NCBI GenBank assembly: GCA_029866025.1
Contig: JARXAD010000002.1
Location: forward strand, 299,688-363,687
From: Vampirovibrionales bacterium
GTDB taxonomy: Bacteria; Cyanobacteriota; Vampirovibrionia; Vampirovibrionales; Vampirovibrionaceae
Direction of reading: 5' to 3'
DNA: 64,000 nucleotides
Made by a program: the position numbers and the translations under genes
Shown: piece after piece, positions 54,142-63,849 of the stretch
Numbering within the stretch: position 1 is the first letter of the stretch
Layout of the letters: the number at the start of each line of letters is the position of its first letter
Notes under the pieces: generated by a model
Databases searched by the model: none
What the model saw: the letters and a program-made list of their open reading frames with translations, nothing else
What the model was told of the DNA's origin: nothing

Positions 54142-54152
54142 TTTGTAACAAA
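54142..54152. promoter_or_regulatory. TTTGTAACAAA palindromic motif, copy 7
   Basis: 110 bp upstream of the EF-hand gene (start 54032) and ~110 bp downstream of groEL. A CACCC/GGGTG imperfect stem on the - strand followed by TTTTG (54146-54184) may be a weak groEL terminator that overlaps it. Confidence 0.4.
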
Positions 54153-54259
54153 ACACCCCCAGCCCGAAAACTCGAACCGAGGGTGAATTGTTATAATGAA
54201 CCTTTTCAGAGGTTTTGAAGCTTACGCAACAAGGCCCTTGAAAAAGCGTCGTTCGACGC

Positions 54260-55930
<1,671 letters not shown>

Positions 55931-55992
55931 TTAAAAACCAACCTGCTTTAAGCGCTTACGCGAAAAACAAGTTAACAAAGGGGCGTTCGCCC

Positions 55993-56304
55993 CTATTCGG
56001 CAAGAATACCGAGGATGTCGCGTTCGGCCATGATTTTGTATTCCACACCGTCTTGTTTTAGCTCGGTACCGCCGTATTTGGCAAACATTACCAAGTCGCC
56101 CACTTTCACGGTCATGGGTTCTTTGGTGCCGTTGTCCAAGGTGCGTCCGGTGCCGATGGCAATAATGCGGCCTTTGACGGGCTTTTCACGGGCGGTATCA
56201 GGAATATAAATACCACCGGCAGTGGTTTGTTGATCGTCGATGACTTCAATCACCACACGGTCGGCCAACGGCTGAAGTTGTAATTTTTGCTTAGTAGCGC
56301 TCAT
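55993..56304 (-). CDS. groES: Co-chaperonin GroES (10 kDa)
   Basis: Caps the GroEL ring. LQPLADRVVIEVIDDQQTTA, GGIYIPDTAREKPVKGRIIA, VKVGDLVMFAKYGGTEL and YKIMAERDILGILA are typical, with the mobile loop around residues 20-36. ATG 56304 is used, preceded by GGAG at 10 nt; the longer frame to 56337 lacks family residues. 103 aa. groEL follows. Confidence 0.97.
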   Translation of the reverse strand: MSATKQKLQLQPLADRVVIEVIDDQQTTAGGIYIPDTAREKPVKGRIIAIGTGRTLDNGTKEPMTVKVGDLVMFAKYGGTELKQDGVEYKIMAERDILGILAE

Positions 56305-56682
56305 AACAGGTATTCTCCACAAACAGAGGACTAACAATCATTCCTAGCAACCGTCGCCACGGGCAAACCCGCAACGCCTGTCTATCGGAATAGATGCATC
56401 GTAAAAAAGACCTCCCAGTCTGTCTATACGATCCTCCCAAACATAAGAATCTCTTAAGATTCACCCGCAAAGCGGGCCTTTATTAATCATTAGCCTTATC
56501 GGCTACCGTTTCAGTGATTGGGCTTCGTCTTCCTCAGTCACTTGATGTTAGGAAATATCCATTGCATATCAGTTCAGCGGACTTGCCTCTGCCCATGTTT
56601 ACCGTACAAATAAGTTAGCAACTACTTTGTAGTTTTTTCGCCATTCGCGCAACTTTTATTCTTCAGGTGTTTTAACCCTTTT
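56305..56682. other. groES upstream region, no gene seen
   Basis: 378 bp without a convincing protein gene. It holds an inverted repeat GAATCT-ctta-AGATTC (about 56446-56461) and a CCCGC-aaa-GCGGG hairpin followed by CCTTTATT (56464-56483). No CIRCE element (TTAGCACTC-N9-GAGTGCTAA) was found, so HrcA control is not indicated from this region. The groESL promoter must lie here. Confidence 0.5.
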
Positions 56683-56769
56683 ATGAACAACGTATTCATC
56701 ACCACTGGCTCCGGCTCCACTACCTCTACCACTTCGGTGGCAGGGCCATTTGGTGCTAGCGGGCAATAA
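56683..56769 (+). CDS. Possible 28-aa peptide with an F-G motif
   Basis: ATG at 56683 gives 28 residues, Ser/Thr/Gly-rich, ending SVAGPFGASGQ. The terminator at 56793 follows 23 bp after its stop, as if it were a short transcript. Its FGA string is like the FFGA of the gene at 44886. The ribosome site is weak (CAGG at ~15 nt), so it may not be translated. Confidence 0.3.
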   Translation: MNNVFITTGSGSTTSTTSVAGPFGASGQ

Positions 56770-56792
56770 CAAGCATTCTCCCCAAAGCATAC

Positions 56793-56825
56793 AAAAAGCC
56801 CTGCCACCTCGGTTAGGGCTTTTTT
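56793..56825. terminator. Bidirectional-type terminator hairpin
   Basis: AAAAAGCCCT (56793-56802) pairs with AGGGCTTTTT (56815-56824). The A and T flanks make it work on both strands. It ends the short peptide transcript or a - strand transcript, 45 bp before the next gene. Confidence 0.75.
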
Positions 56826-56869
56826 GTTACTCACTTTAATTTTCTAGTCTCCTCGTTTTAGGTTTCACC

Positions 56870-58126
56870 ATGATTGGCAACCTCTTCACCACCGCACTAG
56901 GCTCGTTAGAACGAAGCCCTTACACCTTTGCCCTGGTGCAAGAGGTGGCTGGCAGTAACCTGCCCAAAACCTTTATGACACGAACTAGTAATGAGCGGGT
57001 GGACGTTGCAGCAGGCCAGTTTGGTGGCACCGTGGCCTTTTTTGGCAGCGGCTGGGGCTTGGATAAATTACTGAATTGGGCCTACAAGCGTTTTGCCCAC
57101 ATTGATTTGAATGCATTAAAAGAATCTACTGTCCCCATTGCGGCAATGGAAAAGCGTCATTTATGGGCCATTTCGGGTAAATCCGCTGCTATTTTTGCCA
57201 TACAAGGGGCCTTGTACTGGGCGGTGCCCTTTGCACGAAACATTTTGACGGCTAAACGCACGGGTAGTGGCAACTTTGCCGATGTGATTACCAACGGCAA
57301 CCAGCAACCCGTAACCACCGAACAAAAACGAGCCAAAGCCCAAGAGGCCAAAGAAAAAATAGCCTATTGCAAGCGCATGGTATGCAAAATACTAGGCGGT
57401 GGGGCGTTAGTAGCCTTAGGGGCCCTAGGGCTGGCCGCTGTTGGCATTAAGCGTGGCTGGGGCATTGGCCAACTTAAAGGCCAGTGGGGCAATAAGTTAT
57501 TAGAAACCTTTGCTTTGGCCCGCGGCGACTTGGGTAATTACCCCAAGTGGTCTCAATTTTTGTTTATTGCGGTGGCATCGTATGCCGGGTGGATTCATGC
57601 CGTGCGCGACAAATTTGAACTGAAAGAGCAACTGCTGCAATTTGGCGGCTTTTTATTTGGCTGGTTTGGCCCCCCCGCATGGGCAAAAACCTTGTTTAAC
57701 AAGCGTTTCCAATCGTTATTAGAAAAACACGTACCCAACAAAACGGATGCTGATGCCTTGTATAAAAAGGTCATGGGCACCAACTGGAACGGCACGGAAG
57801 GCAAAAGTCTCAGCATAGGAGAGGTGGAAAAACACTTAGCCCATCTACCTGAAGTCGCTCAAAAAGCCAAAGCCCTGTGCGCCAAACAAACCGGATTTGG
57901 CCTCCTCGTTTCTGCCATTTTACTCGGGGCCATTCCTCAGTTCATTAACTGGCAGCTTACGGCAGGGCGCATGGCAAGCAAAAACGCAGGCGGTGATATT
58001 AAACAAGCATCGTCAACAGCAGCGATGCTAGCCCCCGTTAGCCCGGTGCAACAAGCCGCTCTTAGACGCTTTAACGCCTTTGCCCAGCCGTACAATCCCG
58101 CTATTCAACAAGCCCAACGGGCTTAA
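56870..58126 (+). CDS. Hypothetical multi-helix membrane protein
   Basis: 418 aa, not recognised. Hydrophobic stretches: SGKSAAIFAIQGALYWAVPF (about 103-122), ILGGGALVALGALGLAAVGI (about 174-193), FLFIAVASYAGWIHAV (about 227-242) and LLVSAILLGAIPQFINW (about 344-360). A charged helix separates the first two (KRAKAQEAKEKIAYCKRMVC). The C-terminal region contains LRRFNAFAQPYNP, like LNNRFNAFAG in the 52150 protein, so the two may be remote paralogues flanking groESL. TTTAGG lies upstream of the ATG. Its last 4 bp overlap the convergent fliK. Confidence 0.6.
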   Translation: MIGNLFTTALGSLERSPYTFALVQEVAGSNLPKTFMTRTSNERVDVAAGQFGGTVAFFGSGWGLDKLLNWAYKRFAHIDLNALKESTVPIAAMEKRHLWAISGKSAAIFAIQGALYWAVPFARNILTAKRTGSGNFADVITNGNQQPVTTEQKRAKAQEAKEKIAYCKRMVCKILGGGALVALGALGLAAVGIKRGWGIGQLKGQWGNKLLETFALARGDLGNYPKWSQFLFIAVASYAGWIHAVRDKFELKEQLLQFGGFLFGWFGPPAWAKTLFNKRFQSLLEKHVPNKTDADALYKKVMGTNWNGTEGKSLSIGEVEKHLAHLPEVAQKAKALCAKQTGFGLLVSAILLGAIPQFINWQLTAGRMASKNAGGDIKQASSTAAMLAPVSPVQQAALRRFNAFAQPYNPAIQQAQRA

Positions 58127-58941
58127 TTGGCTTGCTCACCGTCAGAATCCTCAGGCTGTGTCTGTTTCTCGGGCTGCTGGCCTTGCTGGCTTGGGCGGCT
58201 TTCGTCGCGCCACGTAATGGAATCCACCGGCAGTTGCTTGCTGGCCAAGTGCTCTTGCAAGTCTCGGCTGGTTTGCTGCAACACGCCCATCATGCCCGCA
58301 TCGTAGCCCACAAATTGGGCCTGCACCTTACCGGCGTGTATTTTTAAAATAAGATCCGCCTGACCTGCCAAACTCACCCGCAGGGTCTTGCCTCGCATGG
58401 CATCGCCTTTTAGCCACGCCTGCACCGAATCGCCCATGGTGCTGGCCACGCTGGAGGCCCCGCCACTGCCGTCATCAGTGGGTTGGCCCCATTGCAAGGG
58501 TAATTGAGCTAAAAGCGGCTGCCAGCCCACCGCCATGCCATTGGCCGGGGCGGCTTGCGCCGAGGCTGTTTCCAGCATCCACTCCAAAAAGCGCTCGTCA
58601 TCGGGCTTAATGGGGGTTTTTAAATGCACTTCATCGGTAGGGCCATTGTTGCCTTGTAGCCGCGCAGCCGCCTCTTGCGACAGGGCTTTTTCACCCTCTG
58701 GCTTGGGCGCTTCTTTTTTAGGCGACGTTTTTTGGGCTGCAACCACAGGAGAAGCAGCAGCACCGCTCTGCAACAGCCCTTCAGCAGCAGAAGATTGCAG
58801 CATTTCCCAAAAGCCTACGGCACCCGTCAGCTTGTCTACGCCACGTTCGCCTTTAAGCCCCAGTGGCGGCAACGTCTCTAACGGATCATTAAGGGATCCT
58901 CGGCGACTTTGAAGAGTAATGGGTGTTGGGTTCATCGTCAT
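58123..58941 (-). CDS. fliK: Flagellar hook-length control protein FliK (C-terminal domain)
   Basis: FliK measures hook length and switches export specificity. The C-terminal Flg_hook domain is recognised at RGKTLRVSLAGQADLILKIH, then KVQAQFVGYDAGMMGVLQQT and SRDLQEHLASKQLPVDSITW (about residues 180-245). The N-terminal two thirds are low-complexity, Ala/Pro/Lys/Glu-rich, as expected for FliK. 272 aa is short for the family (usually 350-450). Start ATG 58941. It follows fliJ by 53 bp on the same strand, the usual fliJ-fliK order. Confidence 0.8.
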   Translation of the reverse strand: MTMNPTPITLQSRRGSLNDPLETLPPLGLKGERGVDKLTGAVGFWEMLQSSAAEGLLQSGAAASPVVAAQKTSPKKEAPKPEGEKALSQEAAARLQGNNGPTDEVHLKTPIKPDDERFLEWMLETASAQAAPANGMAVGWQPLLAQLPLQWGQPTDDGSGGASSVASTMGDSVQAWLKGDAMRGKTLRVSLAGQADLILKIHAGKVQAQFVGYDAGMMGVLQQTSRDLQEHLASKQLPVDSITWRDESRPSQQGQQPEKQTQPEDSDGEQAN

Positions 58942-58994
58942 GCTTTCGTCAAAACAATGGCGTGCTAAAGGGCAAACGCTGCAAAAATTGCCTT

Positions 58995-59510
58995 CTAAAA
59001 GGCTCCCATGCCTTCCGGCACATCGCCTCCATGCTCGGCCCTATAGATTTCTAGGTCCTCAGCATCTTCCACGGCTTTGGCCAGCTTGTTACGGAAAAAC
59101 CGCTGGGTGGCCACTTCATCCAAAATTTTCATTTCGGCACGTTTTTCTTCGGCCTTCCATTCGTCGTAGGCTTTTTCTTTGTGCTTTACCAGTGCTTCCA
59201 TTTCCGCCTGATATTCAATCAACCGCTTGGCTTCTTCCACCACACGACGCTCAGCTTGGTGGCGCTCTTGTTCCAGCACTTCCAACTCTTGCATGCTCCG
59301 GTGAATAAAGCGATCGTGCATGGCCAACAGCGTATGAGGCCCTGCGTGCATGCTTTGCTGGGCACTACGAATCTCTTGTTGTTTGGCCAATACTTTTTGC
59401 TGGGCTTGGGCCAAGAATTTTTTGGCCTCAATCACCACTTGTTCTTGTTCTTTAACCTTACGCTCGCGCATTTCTAACACTTTTTGCAAGCGGTATACAA
59501 AACGTGCCAT
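58995..59510 (-). CDS. fliJ: Flagellar export chaperone FliJ
   Basis: Coiled-coil protein that links the export ATPase FliI to the gate. ARFVYRLQKVLEMRERKVKE is the FliJ N-terminus and the long helical body (EQEQVVIEAKKFLAQAQQKV, then EVLEQERHQAERRVVEEAKR) is heptad-rich. ATG 59510 is used because FliJ proteins start MA-F-xxRLQ; the frame reaches 59543. 171 aa is close to usual. Followed by fliK. Confidence 0.75.
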   Translation of the reverse strand: MARFVYRLQKVLEMRERKVKEQEQVVIEAKKFLAQAQQKVLAKQQEIRSAQQSMHAGPHTLLAMHDRFIHRSMQELEVLEQERHQAERRVVEEAKRLIEYQAEMEALVKHKEKAYDEWKAEEKRAEMKILDEVATQRFFRNKLAKAVEDAEDLEIYRAEHGGDVPEGMGAF

Positions 59511-59759
59511 ATGCGTCAGTCCATCCCTAAATGCAGCAGCCACTGTTTTGTGGCGGGCTTTACTAAATGATTAGTAACTGGATCATTAGTACTGAGTGAG
59601 TATAAGTGGGTATCGGCCCAATGCCACTGTAACATTAGGTAAAACTACCCATGCGTTATGAGGATGGCTGCCTAGCATCAAATCCCCTTGAGGGGCTTTA
59701 ATAGAAGTATCAACCCACAACTCACCCCAATTCACTTTGTCCCCAACAAAGGAGCCCCC

Positions 59760-60155
59760 ATGACCACCATTGCTTCTGGAGCCACCCCCTATTTTGGCAA
59801 CAAAACCCAAAGCGATAAAGCTAAGCGCAGCCCGTTTTTTTACCGCCAAACCCAAGGCAAGGTCAATTTAAACCGCTTTGAGCGCGGCAAAGCTTACATT
59901 GGAAGCTCTGAACACCTTAAAGCAGGATTTAACGAGGCCCAGCAGTGGCTTAAAGGCAAAAGCGTTATTGGCAAAGTTATTGCTATTGGCATGCTAGCCA
60001 GCACAGCAGCCTTGGAATTTGTAATTTCTCCCCTCACTATCGGTATTTGGTCATTAGGCAAAATATTTTTCCCCAGCCTAAACCTCAGTGGTTTGGGGCG
60101 TGCCTTCCATTATGGCGTGCAAAAATCGTATGAACTCAGCAAAACCGCTAAATAA
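59760..60155 (+). CDS. F-G-motif membrane-type protein, paralogue A
   Basis: 131 aa. The N-terminus MTTIASGATPYFGNKTQSDK has the F-G motif at residue 12-13. A soluble stretch (NRFERGKAYIGSSEHLKAGF) precedes a hydrophobic core (GKVIAIGMLASTAALEFVIS, then LTIGIWSLGKIFFPSLNLSG). The end FHYGVQKSYELSKTAK matches the next gene (FHDGVHKAYEKQY), so they are tandem paralogues. AAAGGAG followed by CCCCC and the ATG gives a strong start. Function unknown. Confidence 0.7.
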   Translation: MTTIASGATPYFGNKTQSDKAKRSPFFYRQTQGKVNLNRFERGKAYIGSSEHLKAGFNEAQQWLKGKSVIGKVIAIGMLASTAALEFVISPLTIGIWSLGKIFFPSLNLSGLGRAFHYGVQKSYELSKTAK

Positions 60156-60182
60156 TCCTTTTGCCATTCTTGGAGCTTTATC

Positions 60183-60677
60183 ATGTCTATCACTGCGTTG
60201 CGCCCCACCGCTGCCACATACTTTGGCAACAATAGCGTTAAAAAAAACTTGAATGAGTTGGGTGGAAAAGTTGAAAAAAGCTGGTGGGGCAAACAGCTGT
60301 ACATCATCCCTAACGATACCTCGAAGGTGCCTTGGTATTTACGCTGGAAAGGCTATGGCAGCAAAGCCAACTTAACAGCCGGGTGGAATAACGCCATGGA
60401 CTGGTTTAAACCCAAAGATACCGCCGGAAAAATCTTAGCCATTGCCACATTGGCGGCTGGCATTGCCACTGATTTTGGAGCCCACTTGCTAATTGTGGGC
60501 ATACCTTATGTGGCCAGTAAGGTGCTGTTTACCAACATGAATATTAGCGGCTTTGCCACCGCCTTCCATGATGGGGTTCACAAGGCTTATGAAAAACAAT
60601 ACGTGGACAAACACCCTGAAAAAACTGCAAAAGCAACCCCTTCAAATCCTTCTTCTAGCAAAGATACCGACGACTGA
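60183..60677 (+). CDS. F-G-motif membrane-type protein, paralogue B
   Basis: 164 aa, 27 bp after paralogue A. The N-terminus MSITALRPTAATYFGNNSVK has the motif at residues 14-15, next to an A7 run (60240-60246). The core aligns with paralogue A: LTAGWNNAMDWFKPKDTAGK to GFNEAQQWLKGKSVIGK, then KILAIATLAAGIATDFGAHL (hydrophobic) and FATAFHDGVHKAYEKQ. The tail is Ser/Asp/Lys-rich. Ribosome site TTGGAG at 7 nt. After TGA (60675-60677) the same frame runs 27 more codons without a stop, very rich in Asp/His/Ser, ending at 60761: a possible lost or leaky stop. Confidence 0.7.
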   Translation: MSITALRPTAATYFGNNSVKKNLNELGGKVEKSWWGKQLYIIPNDTSKVPWYLRWKGYGSKANLTAGWNNAMDWFKPKDTAGKILAIATLAAGIATDFGAHLLIVGIPYVASKVLFTNMNISGFATAFHDGVHKAYEKQYVDKHPEKTAKATPSNPSSSKDTDD

Positions 60678-60761
60678 GTGGATGACTCAATGGACTCTCA
60701 CAGCTCTCACCTTATCGATGACCATCTCACTAACGACCATCACGATTCTGACAATGATTAA
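60678..60761 (+). other. In-frame Asp/His/Ser-rich extension after the TGA of paralogue B
   Basis: GTG just after the TGA begins VDDSMDSHSSHLIDDHL, then TNDHHDSDND and TAA. The composition continues the acidic tail before the stop (SSSKDTDD). It could be ancestral coding sequence cut by a new TGA, or be read through. Confidence 0.4.
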
Positions 60762-60794
60762 CCCAAACCAAAATTGCCTTTAGGCTTACAATAA

Positions 60795-63419
60795 ATGGCT
60801 ATGAAAAGCCCTCAGCCCATCTCCATTATCTGCCACACCCATTGGGATAGGGAATGGTACTGGCCTACCGGACGCTATCAGGTACGGCTGGTGGAAGTGC
60901 TTCACGAGGTGCTGGATCAGCTGGATAGTGGCGTTTTGCCTTGCTTTACGCTGGATGGCCAAACAGCCCTGTTGGCCGATGCCTGCCAGTTAGCCCCCTC
61001 TTTGAAATCTCGGCTTCGAGAGGCAATCCAATCCGGAAAAATATCGGTGGGGCCGTGGTTTACAGCGCCCGATGAATGGCTGGTGTGCGGTGAAAGCCTT
61101 CTGCGAAACCTGTTGCTGGGCATCACCGAAACCCACCTCTGGGCTGAAACTGTTAAAAATGAGCCCCTTAATAAACGCCAACCGCTGGTTGGCTATTTGC
61201 CAGATACCTTTGGGCACAGTCGGGATATGCCCACATTACTGAACCACATGGGGATAGAAACCGCCATTGCGTGGCGGGGATTTAACACCACAACCGATCC
61301 AACGGATTCTCCCCTGTTTTGGTGGCAAGGAGCGGATAGCAGCCGCTTGCTGACCCTACATTTGCGCCAAGGGTACTTTAATAATAGTCTTCACGATGGT
61401 GTTTTAACCGCCGAGAATCGCGCTAAAGCCCTAACCGATTGGCTTACTGCCCAACAACATGACGGCCTTCCCACGTATCTCTCGGTGGGAGGGGATCATT
61501 TAGGGCCACCCACCCCAGAAGTCTTAAGCTGGCTTGAAACAGACTATTGGCCTTCTAACAATACTTCGGTGGCGTGGCAACACCCCACGGACTATATGGC
61601 CCAAGGGTTGGCCGAGGAAAGTCACGCTCCTACAGCGTTAACCACACACACAGGCGAAGCCTTGGATAATACAGCCGCCTATGTGCTTCATGGGGTTTGG
61701 TCTGCACGCTTGGATTTGAAGCAACGCAACCGCCAAGCGGAGCATCGCCTTATCCACCAACTAGAGCCATGGTGGGCCTGGGCACATGAGGGCTTAACAG
61801 AGGCTCAGCAGACGACTATCAGGGGTGCATGGGAGCAGGCTTGGCGCACGTTGTTGCTCAATCATCCCCACGACAGCATTTGCGGGTGCAGTGTGGATGC
61901 CGTGCACCGAGAGAATCACACTCGTTTTGATCAGGTGGAAGCCCTATGTACCGCTATCAACGACCGTTTAGAAGTAGCCACCGAGGCACTATTAGGGGGA
62001 AATGGCTGGATCGTTCACACGGGAACCCAAGAGTTTACAGGAATTATTCCCATTACTCACTGTGGAAACACACCGCCCCAGAGCGATTGCATTGTATGGA
62101 CTAGAGAAACCAGCCACCTTATTGATGAATACCGAACCGATCATCAGCAAGTGCCCCTGTCTCACTTAGCAGAGCCCTTACACACGGGTTGGCTATGGGT
62201 CTCCAAACTGCCTCCAGGAGCTCACGGCATCCACACCGTGCTCCATACTCTGAATAAGGATGAGAGGGTGCCTAAGTTGACGTTAACGTCAACCTTGGAA
62301 GGCTGGATTCTTTCTAACGAACACCTAAGGTTGACGCTCACGTCAACCTTGTCTATTACCCACCTTGCCACACGTCAAACAACAACGTTGACCTTAAAGG
62401 ATGTTGAGGATGAAGGGGATAGCTACACCCGCTGCCCTTCCGCAACTTCAGCCCACGCGCAAACCCTTGCCCAGTGGAAATGGAGCCTTCAGTCTCCTTT
62501 GATTTACCAAGGCCACGGGGTTATGGAAGTGAATGGAGAGGTTATTACTCTCTCCCTCACACTAAAAGCCAGTAGCCCCGTGGTTGAATTTGATGCCCAG
62601 TGGGTCAATACCCGCCCCCAGCATGCGTTATCTGTGTGGTTTGAAACACCAAAGCCCATCACGCAAGTACAGGCCGAATCTCACTTAGGAGCGGTGGAAC
62701 GCACAGTAAATCCGGACCACCCAAGGGTTCCACCTGCTCCCTTAGAAAAAAACAAAGAATGGATACCCAACACGGGCCCCATCCAACGGTGGATTAACGC
62801 CAACGGACTGTATGTTGCCACCCAAGGCCTCAGCGAGTACGAAACCCAAGGGGCCTCCATTGGCATTACCCTGCTGCGCTGCTTTGGCCAAATTTCCGCC
62901 GGTACACTGCCCACCCGCACCGGCGCTGCGGGTCCGCCCTTTGAAACGCCGGACGCCCAGCATCTAAACCAACCCTGCATGGCCCGCTGGGCGGTAGGCT
63001 TTATACCGGTAACGGCAACCACAGCAGAGGCCCAAACTTTGTGGGGCAACACCCAGGCCACCCACTATTATGGCGTGGCGCATGCTTGGTCTCAAAAGCA
63101 AAAATCAAACACAGCCGAAAAAAATCCCTTATCCAAGCCTCCTTCAGAGGCCTTCCTTGAACCCATGGTGTCGTGGGACAATGAGTGGATTGAGCGCCAG
63201 TGCTTGAAGCCGCATCATTGGGTGCCACACGCATGGGTGGCACGATTGCTGAATCTGACGGGCGCGCCCCAGCAAGCAACCCTGAAAACCCTTTGCGGTT
63301 ACACCGCTTACTCAACCGACGGCCTTGAAACCCTACCAAGCCAAGATGACTCCCCTCTTTTCCAGATTTTGTTAAGCCCTCATCAATTACTGAGTGTGTT
63401 GATTTTACGGAACCCCTAA
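60795..63419 (+). CDS. Glycoside hydrolase family 38 alpha-mannosidase-like protein
   Basis: GH38 enzymes hydrolyse alpha-mannosides (some act on mannosylglycerate) with a zinc ion. ICHTHWDREWYWPTGRYQVR carries zinc ligands His16/Asp18. LVGYLPDTFGHSRDMPTLLN contains the nucleophile Asp137. LLNHPHDSICGCSVDAVHRE is the second metal/substrate block. No signal peptide, so probably cytosolic. 874 aa is usual. Residues ~494-520 carry KLTLTSTL and RLTLTSTL, encoded by the palindromes at 62276 and 62327. The substrate cannot be told. The following gene starts 3 nt later. Confidence 0.88.
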   Translation: MAMKSPQPISIICHTHWDREWYWPTGRYQVRLVEVLHEVLDQLDSGVLPCFTLDGQTALLADACQLAPSLKSRLREAIQSGKISVGPWFTAPDEWLVCGESLLRNLLLGITETHLWAETVKNEPLNKRQPLVGYLPDTFGHSRDMPTLLNHMGIETAIAWRGFNTTTDPTDSPLFWWQGADSSRLLTLHLRQGYFNNSLHDGVLTAENRAKALTDWLTAQQHDGLPTYLSVGGDHLGPPTPEVLSWLETDYWPSNNTSVAWQHPTDYMAQGLAEESHAPTALTTHTGEALDNTAAYVLHGVWSARLDLKQRNRQAEHRLIHQLEPWWAWAHEGLTEAQQTTIRGAWEQAWRTLLLNHPHDSICGCSVDAVHRENHTRFDQVEALCTAINDRLEVATEALLGGNGWIVHTGTQEFTGIIPITHCGNTPPQSDCIVWTRETSHLIDEYRTDHQQVPLSHLAEPLHTGWLWVSKLPPGAHGIHTVLHTLNKDERVPKLTLTSTLEGWILSNEHLRLTLTSTLSITHLATRQTTTLTLKDVEDEGDSYTRCPSATSAHAQTLAQWKWSLQSPLIYQGHGVMEVNGEVITLSLTLKASSPVVEFDAQWVNTRPQHALSVWFETPKPITQVQAESHLGAVERTVNPDHPRVPPAPLEKNKEWIPNTGPIQRWINANGLYVATQGLSEYETQGASIGITLLRCFGQISAGTLPTRTGAAGPPFETPDAQHLNQPCMARWAVGFIPVTATTAEAQTLWGNTQATHYYGVAHAWSQKQKSNTAEKNPLSKPPSEAFLEPMVSWDNEWIERQCLKPHHWVPHAWVARLLNLTGAPQQATLKTLCGYTAYSTDGLETLPSQDDSPLFQILLSPHQLLSVLILRNP
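62276..62293. repeat. Palindrome GTTGACGTTAACGTCAAC inside the GH38 gene
   Basis: Perfect 18-bp palindrome, with the same core as the 17878 copy. It is read as LTLTST in the gene, in the same frame as the next copy. Confidence 0.8.
62327..62350. repeat. Second palindrome copy, arms AAGGTTGACG/CGTCAACCTT
   Basis: 10-bp arms around CTCA, 51 bp after the previous copy. It differs from a perfect palindrome only in the centre. Confidence 0.75.
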
Positions 63420-63422
63420 CCC

Positions 63423-63827
63423 ATGACCTTGCGCTCCTCTTTTCGCCCACTCCCTTTTTTAGTAAGCCTCATCGCTTTTTGTGGCTGCATACTACTGGCA
63501 GCACCTACTGCCGAAGCCTTCTGGCCCTTTAGTCATAAAAAAGTGCCTGTCACCATCGCCGCTCCTGAAGTGACCCAGCACCCTGCCGTTCAGCCCACCC
63601 CTCCCGATGAAACCATCCCCAAAGAGACATGTGAGCCGATTCGCCTTGAGATTGTGGCGCTTCGTCAGCGCCAAGGCTGGTGGTTTAACCCCATTGATGA
63701 AATTCGTATTGCCAGCAAAACCCGCAAACACCGCCGGTGCCAAGATACTTTTAGAGACAAAGAGTGGGAATACCTAAAACACGCCAACCCCCTCCCCAAC
63801 GAACCCATTTTCCCCAAAGGCATGTAA
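63423..63827 (+). CDS. Small exported hypothetical protein
   Basis: 134 aa with a signal peptide: FLVSLIAFCGCILLAAPTAE, cut near AEA (residue ~36). The mature part is short and basic: CEPIRLEIVALRQRQGWWFN, RIASKTRKHRRCQDTFRDKE. Two Cys residues may form a disulfide. A Cys in CGCILLAAP could suggest a lipobox, but the residues around it do not fit well. It starts 3 nt after the GH38 stop, so it is likely co-transcribed. A terminator begins at its stop codon. Not recognised. Confidence 0.6.
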   Translation: MTLRSSFRPLPFLVSLIAFCGCILLAAPTAEAFWPFSHKKVPVTIAAPEVTQHPAVQPTPPDETIPKETCEPIRLEIVALRQRQGWWFNPIDEIRIASKTRKHRRCQDTFRDKEWEYLKHANPLPNEPIFPKGM

Positions 63828-63849
63828 CCACCAACGGTGGTTTTTATTA
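63827..63849 (+). terminator. Terminator after the exported protein gene
   Basis: AACCACC AAC GGTGGTT followed by TTTATT. The remaining 150 bp to the window end have no gene; AAGGG-taaat-CCCTT and GCCCC-tat-GGGGC hairpins are present. Confidence 0.8.

Noticed and set aside
54146-54184. tRNA-like 3' arm in CGGTTCGAGTTTTCGGG
   Set aside because: GGTTCGAGTTTTC resembles a T-arm, but no cloverleaf or acceptor pairing could be drawn around it.
56622-56834. 70-aa open frame on the - strand before the 56870 gene
   Set aside because: It passes through the terminator hairpin and its residues (AFFLVT-like antisense of the terminator) look spurious.
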